NCBI GenBank assembly: GCA_963693305.1
Contig: OY855908.1
Location: 3,400,501 to 3,464,500 of the forward strand
DNA length: 64,000 bases
From: Meandrina meandrites
Lineage: Eukaryota > Cnidaria > Anthozoa > Scleractinia > Meandrinidae
Direction of reading: 5' to 3'
Part shown: piece after piece, positions 34,442-46,445 of the stretch
Numbering within the stretch: the first letter of the stretch is position 1
Layout: the number at the start of each line of letters is the position of its first letter
Notes under the pieces: generated by a model
What the model was told of the DNA's origin: nothing
The model's input: the letters and a program-made list of their open reading frames with translations, nothing else
Database searches by the model: none
Made by a program: the position numbers and the translations under genes

Positions 34442-34902
34442 TTTTTACTGGCAGTGTTTGTTATGTTTCTGACATAGCTAGTATTGACAGTGCTTTTGGC
34501 CCTATACCCACCTAGGGTTATGGTCATAAGTCAAGCAAGCCATTGACAGTGTTTGATAACATCAGAATTTCCTCTTCTAACAATTATTTTGCCCCCTTCT
34601 CTCATAAGTCTTTTTCATGATAAACATCCGCTAAATAACCATTTTTGGTGAAAATGTGTACTACGGCGCTAGTTGACCTTTGGCAAATCATAGCTGAAGA
34701 GCATAACCCAAAAGGCCACGGGTATTGAAATACAATTTTCCGTCATAGCAAAAACCGAGCAGATGGTAATCTTTGGGATCTATAGGAAACTGTCTATATG
34801 CTCACCGCAAATCTTTCTTAAAAATAAGACAACCTCTTCCTTTCTGAAGAATAAATTCCACTAATCAGTCGATTCTGGGTAAGTGCAACTTGTAAGCGTC
34901 AC

Positions 34903-36373
34903 CTAGGTAGCTGTCCGAAGAATACCATCGTTGACCGAATGACCTGGTGGAAAACTTAAATCCATAACAACTCGACATGATGTTGACCCTCGCTTAGGAT
35001 TGGTCTGTAATGGAGAACAGATGGCAGGCTGCGGAAAAGGCGAATGGTCAAATGACCCGGCCAAGGCGTGCCAATGCAGTTCTGTGTTAATGTATTCTCG
35101 CACATGGGAATCGTACTGGGTTGCTGAAGGGTGATTATGCAATGTAGAGGAAGGAAGTGATGGTGCGGTGTAATTAATCGGCCAGCCAAAAGCAAGAAAT
35201 TCAGCCACAACCTTATCATGATAATCAGCTAAAAAAATTCGCCAGGCATCGATAAGCAGTAACCTTGGTACTAAAACTTTTGCACCGAAAGCATTTGGTT
35301 CGGAATGCCGAGAAGCGAGTAGATGTCGCACCACTGCAGAGATGTTAAAGCATGTCCAAAATTCATGTCCATGTCCGGTCCAAGTCAAAACGTTTGAATA
35401 GTCAGGATTGTTGACAGTTTGTTGTCATTGGGGAGAAGCTGGAATGGGAGAACAATGCTTCGGGCAGTGTAGCATGGGGTGATCTGCTTTGCAAACACGA
35501 CAACGATGGTGATCTTTGCAATTTGTGGCATCTTTTTCACAGTCGCAGGCGCCCGTATAATTCCACGCCTTGCATGCCTTAGTTGTGGCACCTGTTGTTG
35601 TTAGTCTTGGGCGTAGTTGAACTGTTAAAGATGCCTGACCCAACCGGCAGGGCTTCCTGTCGAGTAGAATTTGTCAGATCGGAGTGACGGAAAAAGGTAT
35701 TGGCTTGATCCTGTATATCTTTGGTATCTTGCCACATAATACGTCATTGTTCGACTTGCTTAGCAATAAACTTGTGAAAAGCACGAACGCTAGACCATGT
35801 GTAGCTTATTGATTTTGTCATCAATAATTCTAACTGGGACAATAAAGCCTCCTTTTCAGCGACTTCATATCCTTTAATCATTAGTAAAAAACCAGAGGCA
35901 AACTCAGAAAGATCAAGTTTATCATACTCGCCTTGCACGCCAGGGACAAAATCTTGGGGCCAGTCAATGGTTCGTTTTGGCTTCCTTGACGCAGTAGGAT
36001 CTTTGGTGTTAGCGTCGCCGAGGTGCAGCTCTGAGTACAGTGAATGAAGGGGGCGTTCCCTTTGGTGTTCCAAAACTTTTAGTTCCAGTTCGAGCTTCTT
36101 TTATTGTAGTTGGACTAACTGAAGCTGTTAGTCGAACGTCAAAGTTGACGGTGAGGGCAGGTTCGCTGATAGCGGAGATGTTGATGCTTTTGGCTTTGAA
36201 GAAGAAATGGGGGGCCGTTCTTTCGGTGGAGGAGCTGATGATGATCTAGTATCGAGTTTTGGCTCCAAGAGATTGTCGGAGAACAGAGGGTTGACGGGCA
36301 GGTCAAAAACAAAATCTGGATCATAAACTGGCTTGATTCTACGTTTTGGACGAGCACCTTCAGAAGCAGACAT
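34903..36373 (-). mobile_element. DIRS-type retrotransposon fragment (gag-like ORF and start of reverse transcriptase)
   Basis: From 36373 downward a Pro/Ser-rich frame (MSASEGARPKRRIKPVYDPD) is followed, after frame changes, by an EFASGFLLMIKGYE segment and a Cys/His cluster resembling a zinc finger (CDCEKDATNC, CRVCKADHPMLHC). A polymerase start with FGWPINYTAP, then HNHPSATQYDSHVREYI and MDLSFPPGHSVNDGI ends it; that last motif is typical of DIRS elements. The element is cut at the polymerase start, and no recombinase was seen. It lies in the leader intron of the channel gene. Confidence 0.75.
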
Positions 36374-36639
36374 TGTAAACTGTGCTGAGCTTGGAATTGG
36401 TAGACGTGATGAAATTGAGCTTACGTCTCCACTCCGGATATCAAGACAACTGACACGAAATTGAGAACATGAACTGATATACCGAAATCTCTCACTGATT
36501 AATTCACTATCATTAACTAGTTAATGACTTCTCCCTTTTTGAACTTAAAATTTTCAATAAGTTCATTTCCCCAAGATGGTCAGCTAAGAATTGTATGACA
36601 ACCAAGTACACATTGTGTTGAATATTAAGCTAACAGATA

Positions 36640-36955
36640 ATATTTGAACATGTAAAGGAAGATATGACCTTAATTTGCAGATAGAAATCAAACTAAGGTT
36701 ATAAAATAATATTGATTTTTTTGAAGACACTCGGAAACAACTTGAAAAGTTTAGCCCAGTTGATTTTCAAGTTGCAATCCATTTCCATCCAAGCCATTCG
36801 CAGCCAAAGACGCATGTAAACAGTTTCAGTATGCAGTGCTCTAATATATATCAACTGTTAATAAAAATGGCCATTATTTTTAGGTTTGCTATGGCACAAA
36901 TATACATTTTGCCTGTTCAAAAATCTGTTAATGCTGTGACAAAGCCCCTTTAAAA
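36640..36955. repeat. Dispersed repeat family copy 2
   Basis: Same orientation as 23180-23578, sharing GTTGCAATCCATTTCCATCC, TGGCCATTATTTTTAGGTTT and the CTGTTCAAAAATCTGTTAA segment. A (C)22 tract follows at 37011. Confidence 0.7.
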
Positions 36956-37714
36956 AATACTTATAGTTTCATGTGCACTAGACAATTCATGAAAATTTTG
37001 AGTTTAGTCACTCCCCCCCCCCCCCCCCCCCCTGTTTGCCTCAAAAGCAAATGCAGCAAATCAAACTATTTAAAATAACTATCTGAATTTCAATTCCACG
37101 TCTTTCATCCGCACGATGAAAACAGTCTAAAGTACAAGGAAGATTGTAAGCTGATATCATAAACAATACACCTTTTTCCATAAGTGAATATATATAATTA
37201 TAACTAGTACATGTAAACATGCTATACCTATTTCCCACAATCACATAAGTTCAGTATTAATAAGGTTACTATGAAACAGCTGAACATCACCAAACATCGA
37301 TCGCTCATCGAGTGTTGAGAAAACGTTTCAGTTTAAGATTTATACTTCTAACATTAAGCAATTAAGCTATGATTTAACTTTAATGCAGCACCAATAAATA
37401 CAATGCACAATTATGAACGGCACAACAAGGTGAAACGAGAATTGATCTGCAGACGAATTTGGAACATTTAGGAAGGCAAATGCTTAAGTTTTCTATTTCT
37501 TGACTCTACTATAATGTAATTCCATTTGATTTCTCTTTGCCTCGTTTCACTAAACTGAAACGTTTAAGTGAGCCTTCTGAGTGTTGGCCATGATGAGTTG
37601 TGCAGCGAACATAAAATCAATTTTAATTCGATCGAATATTTGAAGCATTCAAGAAAATAAACAACAAAACCAATAATACTGAGTAATATTAGTCATTTTC
37701 AAAGTTCAACTTAC

Positions 37715-37800
37715 CTTAGGTTCGTCATATTTAGTGAGGAACGTAACCAGGATCTAATCTAAACTAACAAATTATTTGTTTTTCACGGTCTCGTCTGTTT
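37715..37800 (-). other. Likely TRPM2 5' untranslated exon
   Basis: On the minus strand a strong donor (CTAAG then GTAAGTTG) ends an exon at 37715. The first coding exon has an acceptor just 5' of its ATG (exon end at 33911, TTTATCAG before it), so a spliced upstream leader is required. The intervening 3.8-kb intron holds a DIRS fragment and several MITEs. The 5' limit is not defined by the sequence. Confidence 0.5.
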
Positions 37801-37850
37801 TCACGGTCCTTTGTCCGCCATTTTGAAAACTACAAATGACGTCACACATG
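37800..37850 (-). promoter_or_regulatory. Candidate TRPM2 promoter: CCGCCATTTT and palindromic CRE
   Basis: Just upstream of the predicted leader exon are a YY1-type GCCATTTT core at 37817-37824 (within CCGCCATTTT) and a perfect CRE palindrome TGACGTCA at 37837-37844. YY1-type sites often sit at transcription starts of TATA-less genes and the CRE binds CREB/ATF proteins. The role is inferred from position only. Confidence 0.4.
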
Positions 37851-39300
37851 TTGCACTCGGTTGCTCTGACAACCCCGCGATTCTAATTCTGGGCCTAATA
37901 ATGTCATCGTCTTGCTACAAGAATCATTACCAACAACGTCGGATTATCCGAATTCCTTATTAAATGTTTGTTTTTCTTTTTAACTGAGCTGTATGGTAAA
38001 AACAGGTTCTTGAAAGGCCTAGTCATTATCAAATCATCTCCAGTTCAGTTTGACCATGTTTTTTCGCCTCGTTGCAATAAAAATCAAACTATTTAACAGT
38101 CATTTACCATTTGAGCCCTTTTATGAATACAACAAAAACGTGTTTCAATTAGCGTGAATTGAAACGTTGATTTGACTCAGCTGCCCTGCTTATTTCAGTC
38201 GCTCTTCGAAAGATTTTGTTCCCGGCTGATCTCAGGCAACGCTCAATAGCACCAACGGAAGTTCTCGTGTGATCAGTCTCGCTTTACGAAAAATTTGTTC
38301 GGCGTGTACTATTTACAAAAGAGATGTTTATTCTCTCAACTCGACGGGCTAGCCATTCAAAAAAAAAAAGAAAAAAAAACTATTACTCAATAACATGTTC
38401 TGGGCAGGTGTATCACGGGGTTCAAGATTTTCTAGGAGTCTATTGAGTGTGAACAGGTCTGAAATGACTACCTTTTACAGAAGACAGCCTATCTCGTACA
38501 TTGTATAAAAGTCTTTAGAATCCGATCGGCAGAGCTGGCTGTAATGTTTTAATATCACTTTGTTAGGAGTGTTTCAGTGTTATGCTTTGTGTTTCAGTTA
38601 GACTTCTAAACACTATTTGGTGACTTTTTTAATTTCTGTGAGTTTTTAAAATAGCGGTTCCAAGCGGAGCTCTGTAAATTTGTGTGGAACATTTTAACTG
38701 ATAACTTGGGTGCGGAATACCGCACAGACCCGAGACTCGGACAGATAGATTAGCTTTCAAACTTATGTAACATAGTTTTACATTTTTTATGCTGTTTTTA
38801 CTCAAAGTTGGGTTTAGTTTTTCTTGGCGTGACAGCGAACGCCAATCGGTAGCTTATCATAACCAAAACAGGATGAATGAGTGGCATCTAACAAGCACAT
38901 TGTATGAAGTATTCTGATTTTCTGTTTCTCCCTACAGTTTATCCGAGGTATTCAAGGTAAGTTTTAATTTACACGTCTGCATGTCTAGAAGGGCTTGTAA
39001 AATGAATCAACAATTACGTCCCTTTAGAATTTGAAATTTATCACAGTCTAAGATCTGCTGTCAACAGATATAGCCTGGAGGTGCACAAAAGGAAAAAAAA
39101 TCGAAAATTACGCATAGCCGCTTTTCAATTTTCGTTTTCAAAATACTGTAACCAGAGAATCTTTTTACATTTACTTCAAGAAGAGACTGACTTTAAAATT
39201 ACCAAAATATTCTGCTTGCAGTGAAATTGTTCATGCAACCATTCAATCTGTCTAGCGAGATTTTTTATTTTCCATGCCTCCAGGCGGTTTCCGTCTGAAA
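37851..39300. other. Intergenic region between the channel and the secreted-protein cluster
   Basis: No gene recognised. A possible plus-strand micro-exon lies at 38939-38957: acceptor TTTCTCCCTACAG, 19 bases, donor GTAAGTTT. It could be an upstream leader exon of the first trefoil gene, but nothing else supports it. Confidence 0.4.
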
Positions 39301-39482
39301 TGAAATGATTTGTATTTAATTTTCAACACGTTAGCGAGACTTATCGAACATGTTTCGCTCTAATGTACTGAGAAATAATTTTCTAAACCAAACATCTTCC
39401 GTTATGAATTTAGTCGATATTCGACATTCAACACTCAGAGAACTCCACAACAAAAAAGAACCCTTGACCAAGAGCCTCGAAA

Positions 39483-40637
39483 ATGAAGTTCACAGTCGTC
39501 GCGGTGTTTGTAGCATTCTGTTCAGCGGTTGGCGTTTTGTCCTCTGGTGAGTCTAACGAGAAAAAGTCAGCGTAACGTTCTAGGCTATCAAGAAGGAACA
39601 CAATGCGGCCGATGCAATATCGAGGGGTTTCTTTCAAAATCGAGTTCACTTAATTTCTTGCGAAATCAAATATATTTGAAAGCTAGTTTTGTTATGACGA
39701 TAACTTAATCATTTCATTCTTCTGTGGTTTTTCTTGAAGGCCCCCGTTCTCCCATCATCAGCGGTGACACCATTGGTCTGCAATCAGACTCGTCGAGATG
39801 GCTCGAGTGTACAAAAGCCTCGTGCGCCTTGAGAAACTGCCAAAGCACTGCTAGCAAATCCGAAGGATGGCCACCTTGCTCAAAGCTAATGATGTTTATT
39901 ATCACGGGAAAGAAGGAAGGAAAACCAATTATCAGTGGCGATACAGTGTCACTTAGTTCCGTTAACTACGGTCCCAGTTTTCGGCTTTCCTGCGGTAACT
40001 CGAACAGTTCCCTGTGTTCCATGAAAAGGTAAGTAAATCAGTGTACGCAATAGTCCCAATGAGTTATGATCCAAAAAATTATTCTGATAACATTCTATGC
40101 CAAAAAAAACCAAGCCGCAGTAAACGCTGCTCTTTTACCTCACGGGGAATATTTTATTTTTGTGCTGTATCTACGACGATTCTTTTTTTGATTCAACATA
40201 AGGCTGTTTAGTGGCGCAATATATCCTTGCTCTGAGTTGAACTACTCAGCGATCAGGAGCGATAAACATAGAGATGGTTTAAAATATAATTTTGTTTCTT
40301 AGTTTATCTCCTTATCATTATAATGATGTCCTCGGTGTTTTGCCAGTATATTGAAATCTGTCGCTCTCTTTGTAGAACTACCAGATATATGAAGGGAGGC
40401 GACTGGCTGGAATATTCGTACGCCACTTTCCAAATCTTCTCCAGCGATGCTAAAGACGGTAGTTCTCCGGTGGAAAACGAGGATGTGGTGGGCTTGAAAT
40501 ACCAGTACAGTTCCAACAGCGCCTGGCTGACTTACTCCGGCCGCCACTTTTATCCCCGCACCTGTAGCAGCGAGAGTAAAAAAGCATGTGCGGCTGAAAA
40601 CAAACCCACTGGCTTCAAAATCTTCAAGAAGAAGTGA
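39483..40637 (+). CDS. Secreted threefold-repeat (beta-trefoil-like) protein, type I, copy 1
   Basis: Three exons, 39483-39546, 39740-40028 and 40376-40637, phases 1 and 2, 615 nt, 204 residues. Exon 1 is a clean signal peptide (MKFTVVAVFVAFCSAVGVLSS). The mature part has three repeats of the pattern P-x3-GD-x-(V/I)-x-L, a W-L or L-x-C step, and F-x-I near the end: PIISGDTIGL with WLEC, PIISGDTVSL with RLSC, PVENEDVVGL with AWLTY. Such a repeat suggests a beta-trefoil (inference; no named family recognised). A polyadenylation signal follows at about 40800. The ATG is the only one in frame with a signal peptide; homologous leader sequence is shared with the copy at 52282. Lectin-like or matrix roles are possible but unproven. 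Confidence 0.88.
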
Positions 40638-41598
40638 AGTATTGAAGACCAGGAAATTCTTCAACCAGAGATTCGAGCATAAACTTTAGACGTAGATTTT
40701 TTTTTTGCGCCAGGATTAAATGAGTAAAAGCTCAAGTTAAGCATCGGGGAAATTCATTTGAATTGTTGCGAAGGGGTTGTTTTGTTTTGTTTTTATTTCA
40801 AATAAAAACCGTTGAGGAATTTAAAAGAATGTGTGATGGTACTCGTGTACGTAAAACGCACCTTAACATGTAGAATACCCCCAACAGAAAATTGCGCCCA
40901 CTGTTAGTCTAATTAGCCGTTTATTCGTCCCCAATGTAGTCCAAGTTATGTTCGCCACTTCAAGTCCCCTTTGATATCAAAACAGACAGAAATACCACTT
41001 CAAAAACCAGGATTGGGAGAGTAATATGAAAAAAAGCCCTGATAGCTCTGCGGTTTACTGTAATTTCGTTATGGTTTCCAGTGAGGTAACACTTACATAA
41101 AGTGTGAAAACTAAAGTGTAACTTCTCCCTTACTGCGCGGGCTGAAGTAACCCAAGTTTTGCTGCCAAATTTCCTTTTCGATAAAAAATCTGTCTAGGTT
41201 CTAATATAAAATTGGCTAAATTTTTCATTTTTAAATTTTTCCAAGAACGTGAACTCGCAACATCAAATCTGCGAGGAAATAAAACAGCTTTTATTTTTGA
41301 CGAAGATAGCTTTGCTTCCATTACCAATGGCCTTCCGATTTTAAGGTGGCTTGTTGTACCATTTAGCTTAATTTTTTATCATTTCCAATTCCTCAGTGTT
41401 ACAGTTTGCTTTTTTTGTTCAGTAAGTTACTTGGAAACTTTTGTCTCATCGACGGAAATAAAATTAAAAAAGGATGAGAAAAATAGTTTTATTGAAAAAA
41501 CAAAACAAATCTCATAAGACCATCGAAGAACGTGACTTCATTGACTTCATAGTCTTTATACCAGAAATTTCTCTAGAAGACTAGAAACTTGAATAACG

Positions 41599-41600
<2 letters not shown>

Positions 41601-41645
<45 letters not shown>

Positions 41646-41661
41646 CTGATTGATTGACTGA
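41601..41661. repeat. (TTGA)n microsatellite
   Basis: About twelve GATT units between the first type I and type II genes. A shorter homologous array is at 54421-54452 in the duplicated intergenic region, which confirms the pairwise duplication. Confidence 0.9.
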
Positions 41662-41952
41662 AGGTTTGATTGATACAACTGATGTCTAATTCCAAAATAG
41701 AAAGTGAGCTTCGGGACACAGACCGATTTGAATTCAAATTCTGTAAATGTTGTGTCTGGCGATTTTTTTTAAGGACACCGAGAAAAACACGTTTGCGGAC
41801 TCTTCGAACATGTTTCACGTTAGAAGGTCAAGGCACAAATTCAGTCTAAATCAAACATCATCTGTAGCACTTGTGGTCAGTTGGGATTCGACATTCAACG
41901 TTTGAAGAGCTTCATACCAGAAAAGAATCTCTAAACAAGAGCCTCAGTGATA

Positions 41953-43115
41953 ATGAAGTATATAGCAGTGGCAGTTTTGGTGTGTTTCATGGCGTTATTC
42001 CTGGCGGATGGCGTGGATTCAACTGTAAGCTCTTCGAGCACTCATGTTAGTATCAGCGCTCCTATCGAAGAAGTTTGGGCTGCTTTATCTGGAGGTAAAA
42101 AGTTTCAATAACGATAACCTTGATAAATTGAATTTTTAGAGACAAATCCGCTATAGATAAAGACTTTAATATGTGAGGATTTTTTCTATATGATGCAATT
42201 ACGACGATGTAAGGCGCGTTACGGAATCCAATACATTTATAAATTAATTTGCCGGCTATGTTGGCGCCTTGACAAAAATGCCAATGAACTTACATCGTGC
42301 TTTCAGTTTAAATAACTAGAAAGAAACACCTTTGCACTAATTGTGTTTTCTGTTTCTCTTTAAGTCAAACGATTTCCCATCATCAAAAGTGGTGACATGA
42401 TTGCTCTGCGGTGGGCCTACCCTTCTAGCCATACCTACGGTAAGTACTGGTTGTACTGTGCATCAACGTGTGTCTGGACAAACCGCGGGAGCCACATTAT
42501 CACCTCCTCAGGATGGTCTTCTTGGACAAACTACATGAAGTTTGTAATCACTGCCTTTGGAAAGGTGAACGGAGAGCCCATAGACAGTGGCGATACAGTG
42601 TCGCTCTCCTCTGTGGCCTATGGTAGCAAGTACCGACTGCGTTGTGCCTCGTCTAACTCTTGGAAGTGTATAGTGCAATCGTAAGTGTGAAATGCACCTG
42701 ATAACTTTCAATACTGTAACGACTTGTGCCTGCTGTATTTGTTTGTTAATCTTTTTATTCTCGAGTGCAAGGAGTGAATTCTTCTTACTGCATTCTTGCT
42801 TGAAAAGGAATGATCGCAATGGGAAATTAAATCTTGTATCTTTTTCTGTCTTGTAGACTCACCAGCTCGATGACCGGACACAACTGGCTGTACTATTCAT
42901 ACGCCACTTTCCAGCTCTACTCCAGAAACGCTCCTCTCGGGACCCCTGTGCAGTACGGTGATGTGGTGGGCTTCAAATACCCGTATTACACCAACAGTGC
43001 CTGGCTGTCCTACTACAGCAGCTACTTTTACCCCCGCAGCTGTAGCAGTAACAACAAGTATTCATGTGCAAGAGTAAACTCATACACTGGCTTCCAGATC
43101 TTCAAGAGGGTGTGA
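41953..43115 (+). CDS. Secreted threefold-repeat (beta-trefoil-like) protein, type II, copy 1
   Basis: Three exons, 41953-42094, 42365-42680 and 42857-43115, phases 1 and 2, 717 nt, 238 residues. Signal peptide MKYIAVAVLVCFMALFLADG, then a Ser-rich stretch of about 25 residues not found in type I. Repeats are PIIKSGDMIALRW with WLYC, PIDSGDTVSLSS with RLRC, and PVQYGDVVGFKYP with AWLSYY. The protein is rich in Tyr and Ser. The stretch from GHNWLYYSYATFQLYS onward aligns with type I GGDWLEYSYATFQIFS, proving common ancestry. Polyadenylation signal at about 43280. The neighbour 1.3 kb upstream is type I in the same orientation. Confidence 0.88.
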
Positions 43116-44457
43116 AGTTCTGAAGACCTCAAGCTCTGAAGTCCTCAACCATAGATTCAAGTATAAACTGTAGAAAAACGGATTGTTTTCGCGCTCGTAT
43201 AAATGAGTAAAAGACTCAAGTTAAGCATCGGGGAAATTCATTTGAATTGTTGCAAGGGGCTGTTTAGTTTATAATTTCCAATAAAAGAGTTGAGGAGCTG
43301 AAAAACACGTGTGATGTTTCTTGTGGATTGGCTGGTAAAATGAATGAATATTTATCTGCACAAACACAACTGCAATGATTTTTTTTCAGTTTTGATCTCA
43401 ATATTTTTTCACTTCACATTGGAGAGAAATTTCCTGAAAGCATTTTCCATCATTTCTGCCGGGCTTCATATTGCAAAGAAATAAGAAAACCTCCACCATT
43501 TTTGAAGACAACAAATAGACATCAGTATACTTATCCAGTTTTGTCCGAAAAAGAAAGCCCCAAAAAATAACGCTAATAAATTGATCAGAATCAGCGCTGC
43601 TTGGCGAATGATCCGGCTCAGTTTTAAAATTGCCTCGTAAGTAAATTTGCTACTGCTACTTTTCAGTACTAAAAGAGAGAAACTTACTACTTGCAGAAAT
43701 GAGTCGAAAAAGACGTTAGCAAGCGAAAAGAAAACACACAGAAAAATACAAAAAGAAAAATAGATGTCATATATAGCTCCGGGGTTTATTGTTAATTCCC
43801 TAGGTCATTTTCGATTTGGAGTGAGAAATCTGTAGTTCAGTCAAGTATTAAAGGGGCGATGTCCCTAACCCTTACTGTTACTATCCGAAATAATCCAAAG
43901 ACCGAAGACTGCTGCCGTTCAAGTTTGTGAAATCTGACTTCATCAAACACAAGTTTTTATGTAAGAAAGTATGAAGTTCGAATAAATCTGAAGTCTGAAG
44001 TCCCATAGAGAGGCTACTGATTTCCAAAAACGGCAAACTTACAGCAAAATGGCCAATAAAGGTGCGTAAAAAGCAACTTAATTTCTCACTTTCACCTTAT
44101 AAGGCTATGCGCTACATGTGAAGACAATTAGTTTATCAGTGGCTTTGTTCAGAGAGTCTCGCATGCTGATATTCTATCCGCAGTTTTACCAGTCGAGCAA
44201 TCTTTGTTTCTATCTATTTCTATTTCAATTTCAAAATTATTTTACTCATTTGTTTGCAAAGCGGAAATAATCTCAAGTAATTTACAAATAAACTAACCTT
44301 GTGGGTTTTCCTTTTCCTGTTCAGTCAACTTATTCGGAAAACTTTTCTCAGCATCACACACGAAATAAAAATAAAGTGAAAAGATGTTAAACAAGACGCA
44401 ACAAAAATCGTCAGAGAAAGCGCGCAAAAAAATGTGACAGCAACTGAGGATGGTTAA

Positions 44458-45282
44458 AGTGGTACTATGATCAAATTTTCACCCCTTGCAATTTTAGGCA
44501 TTTTAAAGAGTATTTAATGAAAGATTTAAAATGCCGTTTACCGTTTTCAAATACCTATTTTAGTTCCAGAGATATTTACGCTTAAAAAAATCGTTAAATA
44601 TGCAAATTAGGGAACTGATGACGTCATCTACTCAACTCAGTTTTTAGTCAAGTACAAAAATTAAGTTATCTCGGTCATTTTTCTGTAGAGACCAATGAAA
44701 CTTGGCAGACTAATAGTTCCTCAGGTGACACACCTACAGCTGTAATAAAATAAATGTTACCATGGCAACTCACTCTTTTCCAGTCCCCATCAATTTGTTT
44801 TTAATATTTCAGAATTTTTTAGTTCAGAAAAATTAAACCCAGGCAAGACGTCTGCCAAATCCATTGACATGCTTGCTAGATCTCGCATGTAAAGCATTAT
44901 TTACAAATATTAATGGAGAATGCCAGAATTGGCCAGAAAGGCCTTAAGCATTGGGGGGATCTGTAACCCAGTATGTTGCAAGGGTAACCAAGTTGCCAAG
45001 TTCATATTGTGAAACACAACTAGCAGAGTGTTACTGCAAAGAATCAGAGACTTTCAATACAAATTGGCTGAGATATCACTTTCTTAGTATTTAATCAGAA
45101 TTTGGTTGAGTGTATGATGTCACTACTTTGCTAATTTGCATATTTTAAAAACTTGAATATCTCTGGAAAGAAAAGAGGTATTGGAAAATAGTAAACGGCA
45201 TTTTGCTTCTCATATAGAGTACTTGTTATATATTTTAAAACGGTTGCGAAAGAAAACATGCGAATTTCATCATAGTAGCACT
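44458..45282. mobile_element. TTAA-inserted non-autonomous element with AGTGSTACTATGAT ends
   Basis: Ends AGTGGTACTATGAT and ATCATAGTAGCACT with TTAA duplicated at 44454-44457 and 45283-45286. The third cassette copy has the uninterrupted sequence GATGGTTAATCGGG, that is the empty site with a single TTAA. No open frame of note; likely a piggyBac-type MITE. Confidence 0.88.
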
Positions 45283-45303
45283 TTAAATATATTTTTCTCT
45301 TTT

Positions 45304-45568
45304 GTGACCCTTATAAGTTTTTTTTACACTGACCTTTGTCAACAGTGTCTTGGCGTCTGTTCGCAGCCGTGATGATGAAGTCGTCCAGTTCTGTTCAAAA
45401 ATATCGTGCTTGTTTGATTACTGGCTCTGTCGAGAACTTGAGCTATTTTTTAACAAGTGTTCTAGACATGCATTTGCTTTATTAAATATCTTGGTGCGGC
45501 TATGTGAGGTGAAAGAACCAGACATTTTATCGGGAGAAGCGAAACGAGTGGATAGCTTAGTGACGTAA
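45304..45568 (+). pseudogene. Broken copy 1 of the small six-cysteine secreted protein
   Basis: Homologous to 61048-61308. The start codon is GTG, not ATG, and one extra base in the signal-peptide region shifts the frame before the conserved part (FDYWLCRELE through LCEVKEP). One codon is added (KISC) and the last cysteine is Ser. The downstream frame is otherwise open. The TTAA element ends 20 bases upstream. Confidence 0.75.
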
Positions 45569-46445
45569 AATGGTGGTCTCTGGATGACATGAATATCAAC
45601 TGCAGTTCCGTTTCAAATAGTTCCAAGTTGCGATAAAAGAAATGCTTAAGTTTCGATTTATTTTATAGCTTATTTTATTAATTTATTTGTTTAACAATTT
45701 TTCATAACAGAATATGACTTGAGAATAAACCGAACTCGAGACTGACAGTTCTGAACTGAGAAACCCGTACAGTGCAAACTCAAAAGCAATCAATGAAATC
45801 TCTCTTTTACCTATGGCCACAGAACTCAAAGGCTCGTTGCTGTTTGCATCTGCCATGCTGTTTGCATATCCACTTCAAAAACCCCTTGGTAAATAATGAA
45901 AACCATTTAAGTAAAAAACCAGTCTGCCAAAAAGCTTGGAGCAGCTTGGAGCTGATATAAAACATTTATCACCTGATCATAAGTGCTTCGGACTTACATC
46001 TCCGGACTTACCTGACGTGGCCGTGCTGTAATTCACGTGTTTTTTTGACCAAATATATAGAACAAACGTTCACAACATCCTAGCCAAACGTACCTACTTG
46101 ATGTGTACTTTGTTCCGCAATATAATTTTCTATCTCGTGACCCACCTCAGTTATGCGATCTTAAAAAGTATCGAGTTACTTCCAAGAAATATCGCTCGAC
46201 AAGCCATTTATAATTATGAGACAAGTAAATGAATTTTTTAAAAATGTCAAGCTTTAAAGTTTGCTCAGATCCCCAAGACAATTCCTTCATTTGATTTACA
46301 ACATTTGTTTTCCCACTGATCTGGAGAATAAAATAAAGTGCTTGTAAATGTTTGTAAACAGTTGCGCGAAAACATTGGTTAGCTAACCATGACGAGACCT
46401 GTTCAGTTTTTTCGGCTCGAAACAATGTCTTTCATAAATAAAAGG

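Larger units (their letters stand above)
43116..46445. repeat. Triplicated downstream cassette, copy 1
   Basis: The sequence after the type II gene recurs after 56088 and after 58937. Shared landmarks are CAGTTTTGTCCGAAAAA, GCTCCGGGGTTTATTG, TTTTCCTTTTCCTGTTCAG, the six-cysteine ORF, GGAGCAGCTTGGAGCTGATA and CCTCAGTTATGCGATCT. A minus-strand frame near 43440-43790 and an exon-like block at 44300-44440 encode hydrophobic text but are not open consistently between copies. This copy alone contains the 825-bp insertion at 44458-45282. Confidence 0.85.

Noticed and set aside
40299..40664. 121-residue minus-strand frame (and its equivalent at 53161-53451)
   Set aside because: Antisense to exon 3 of the type I genes; its similarity between copies follows from the sense coding sequence.
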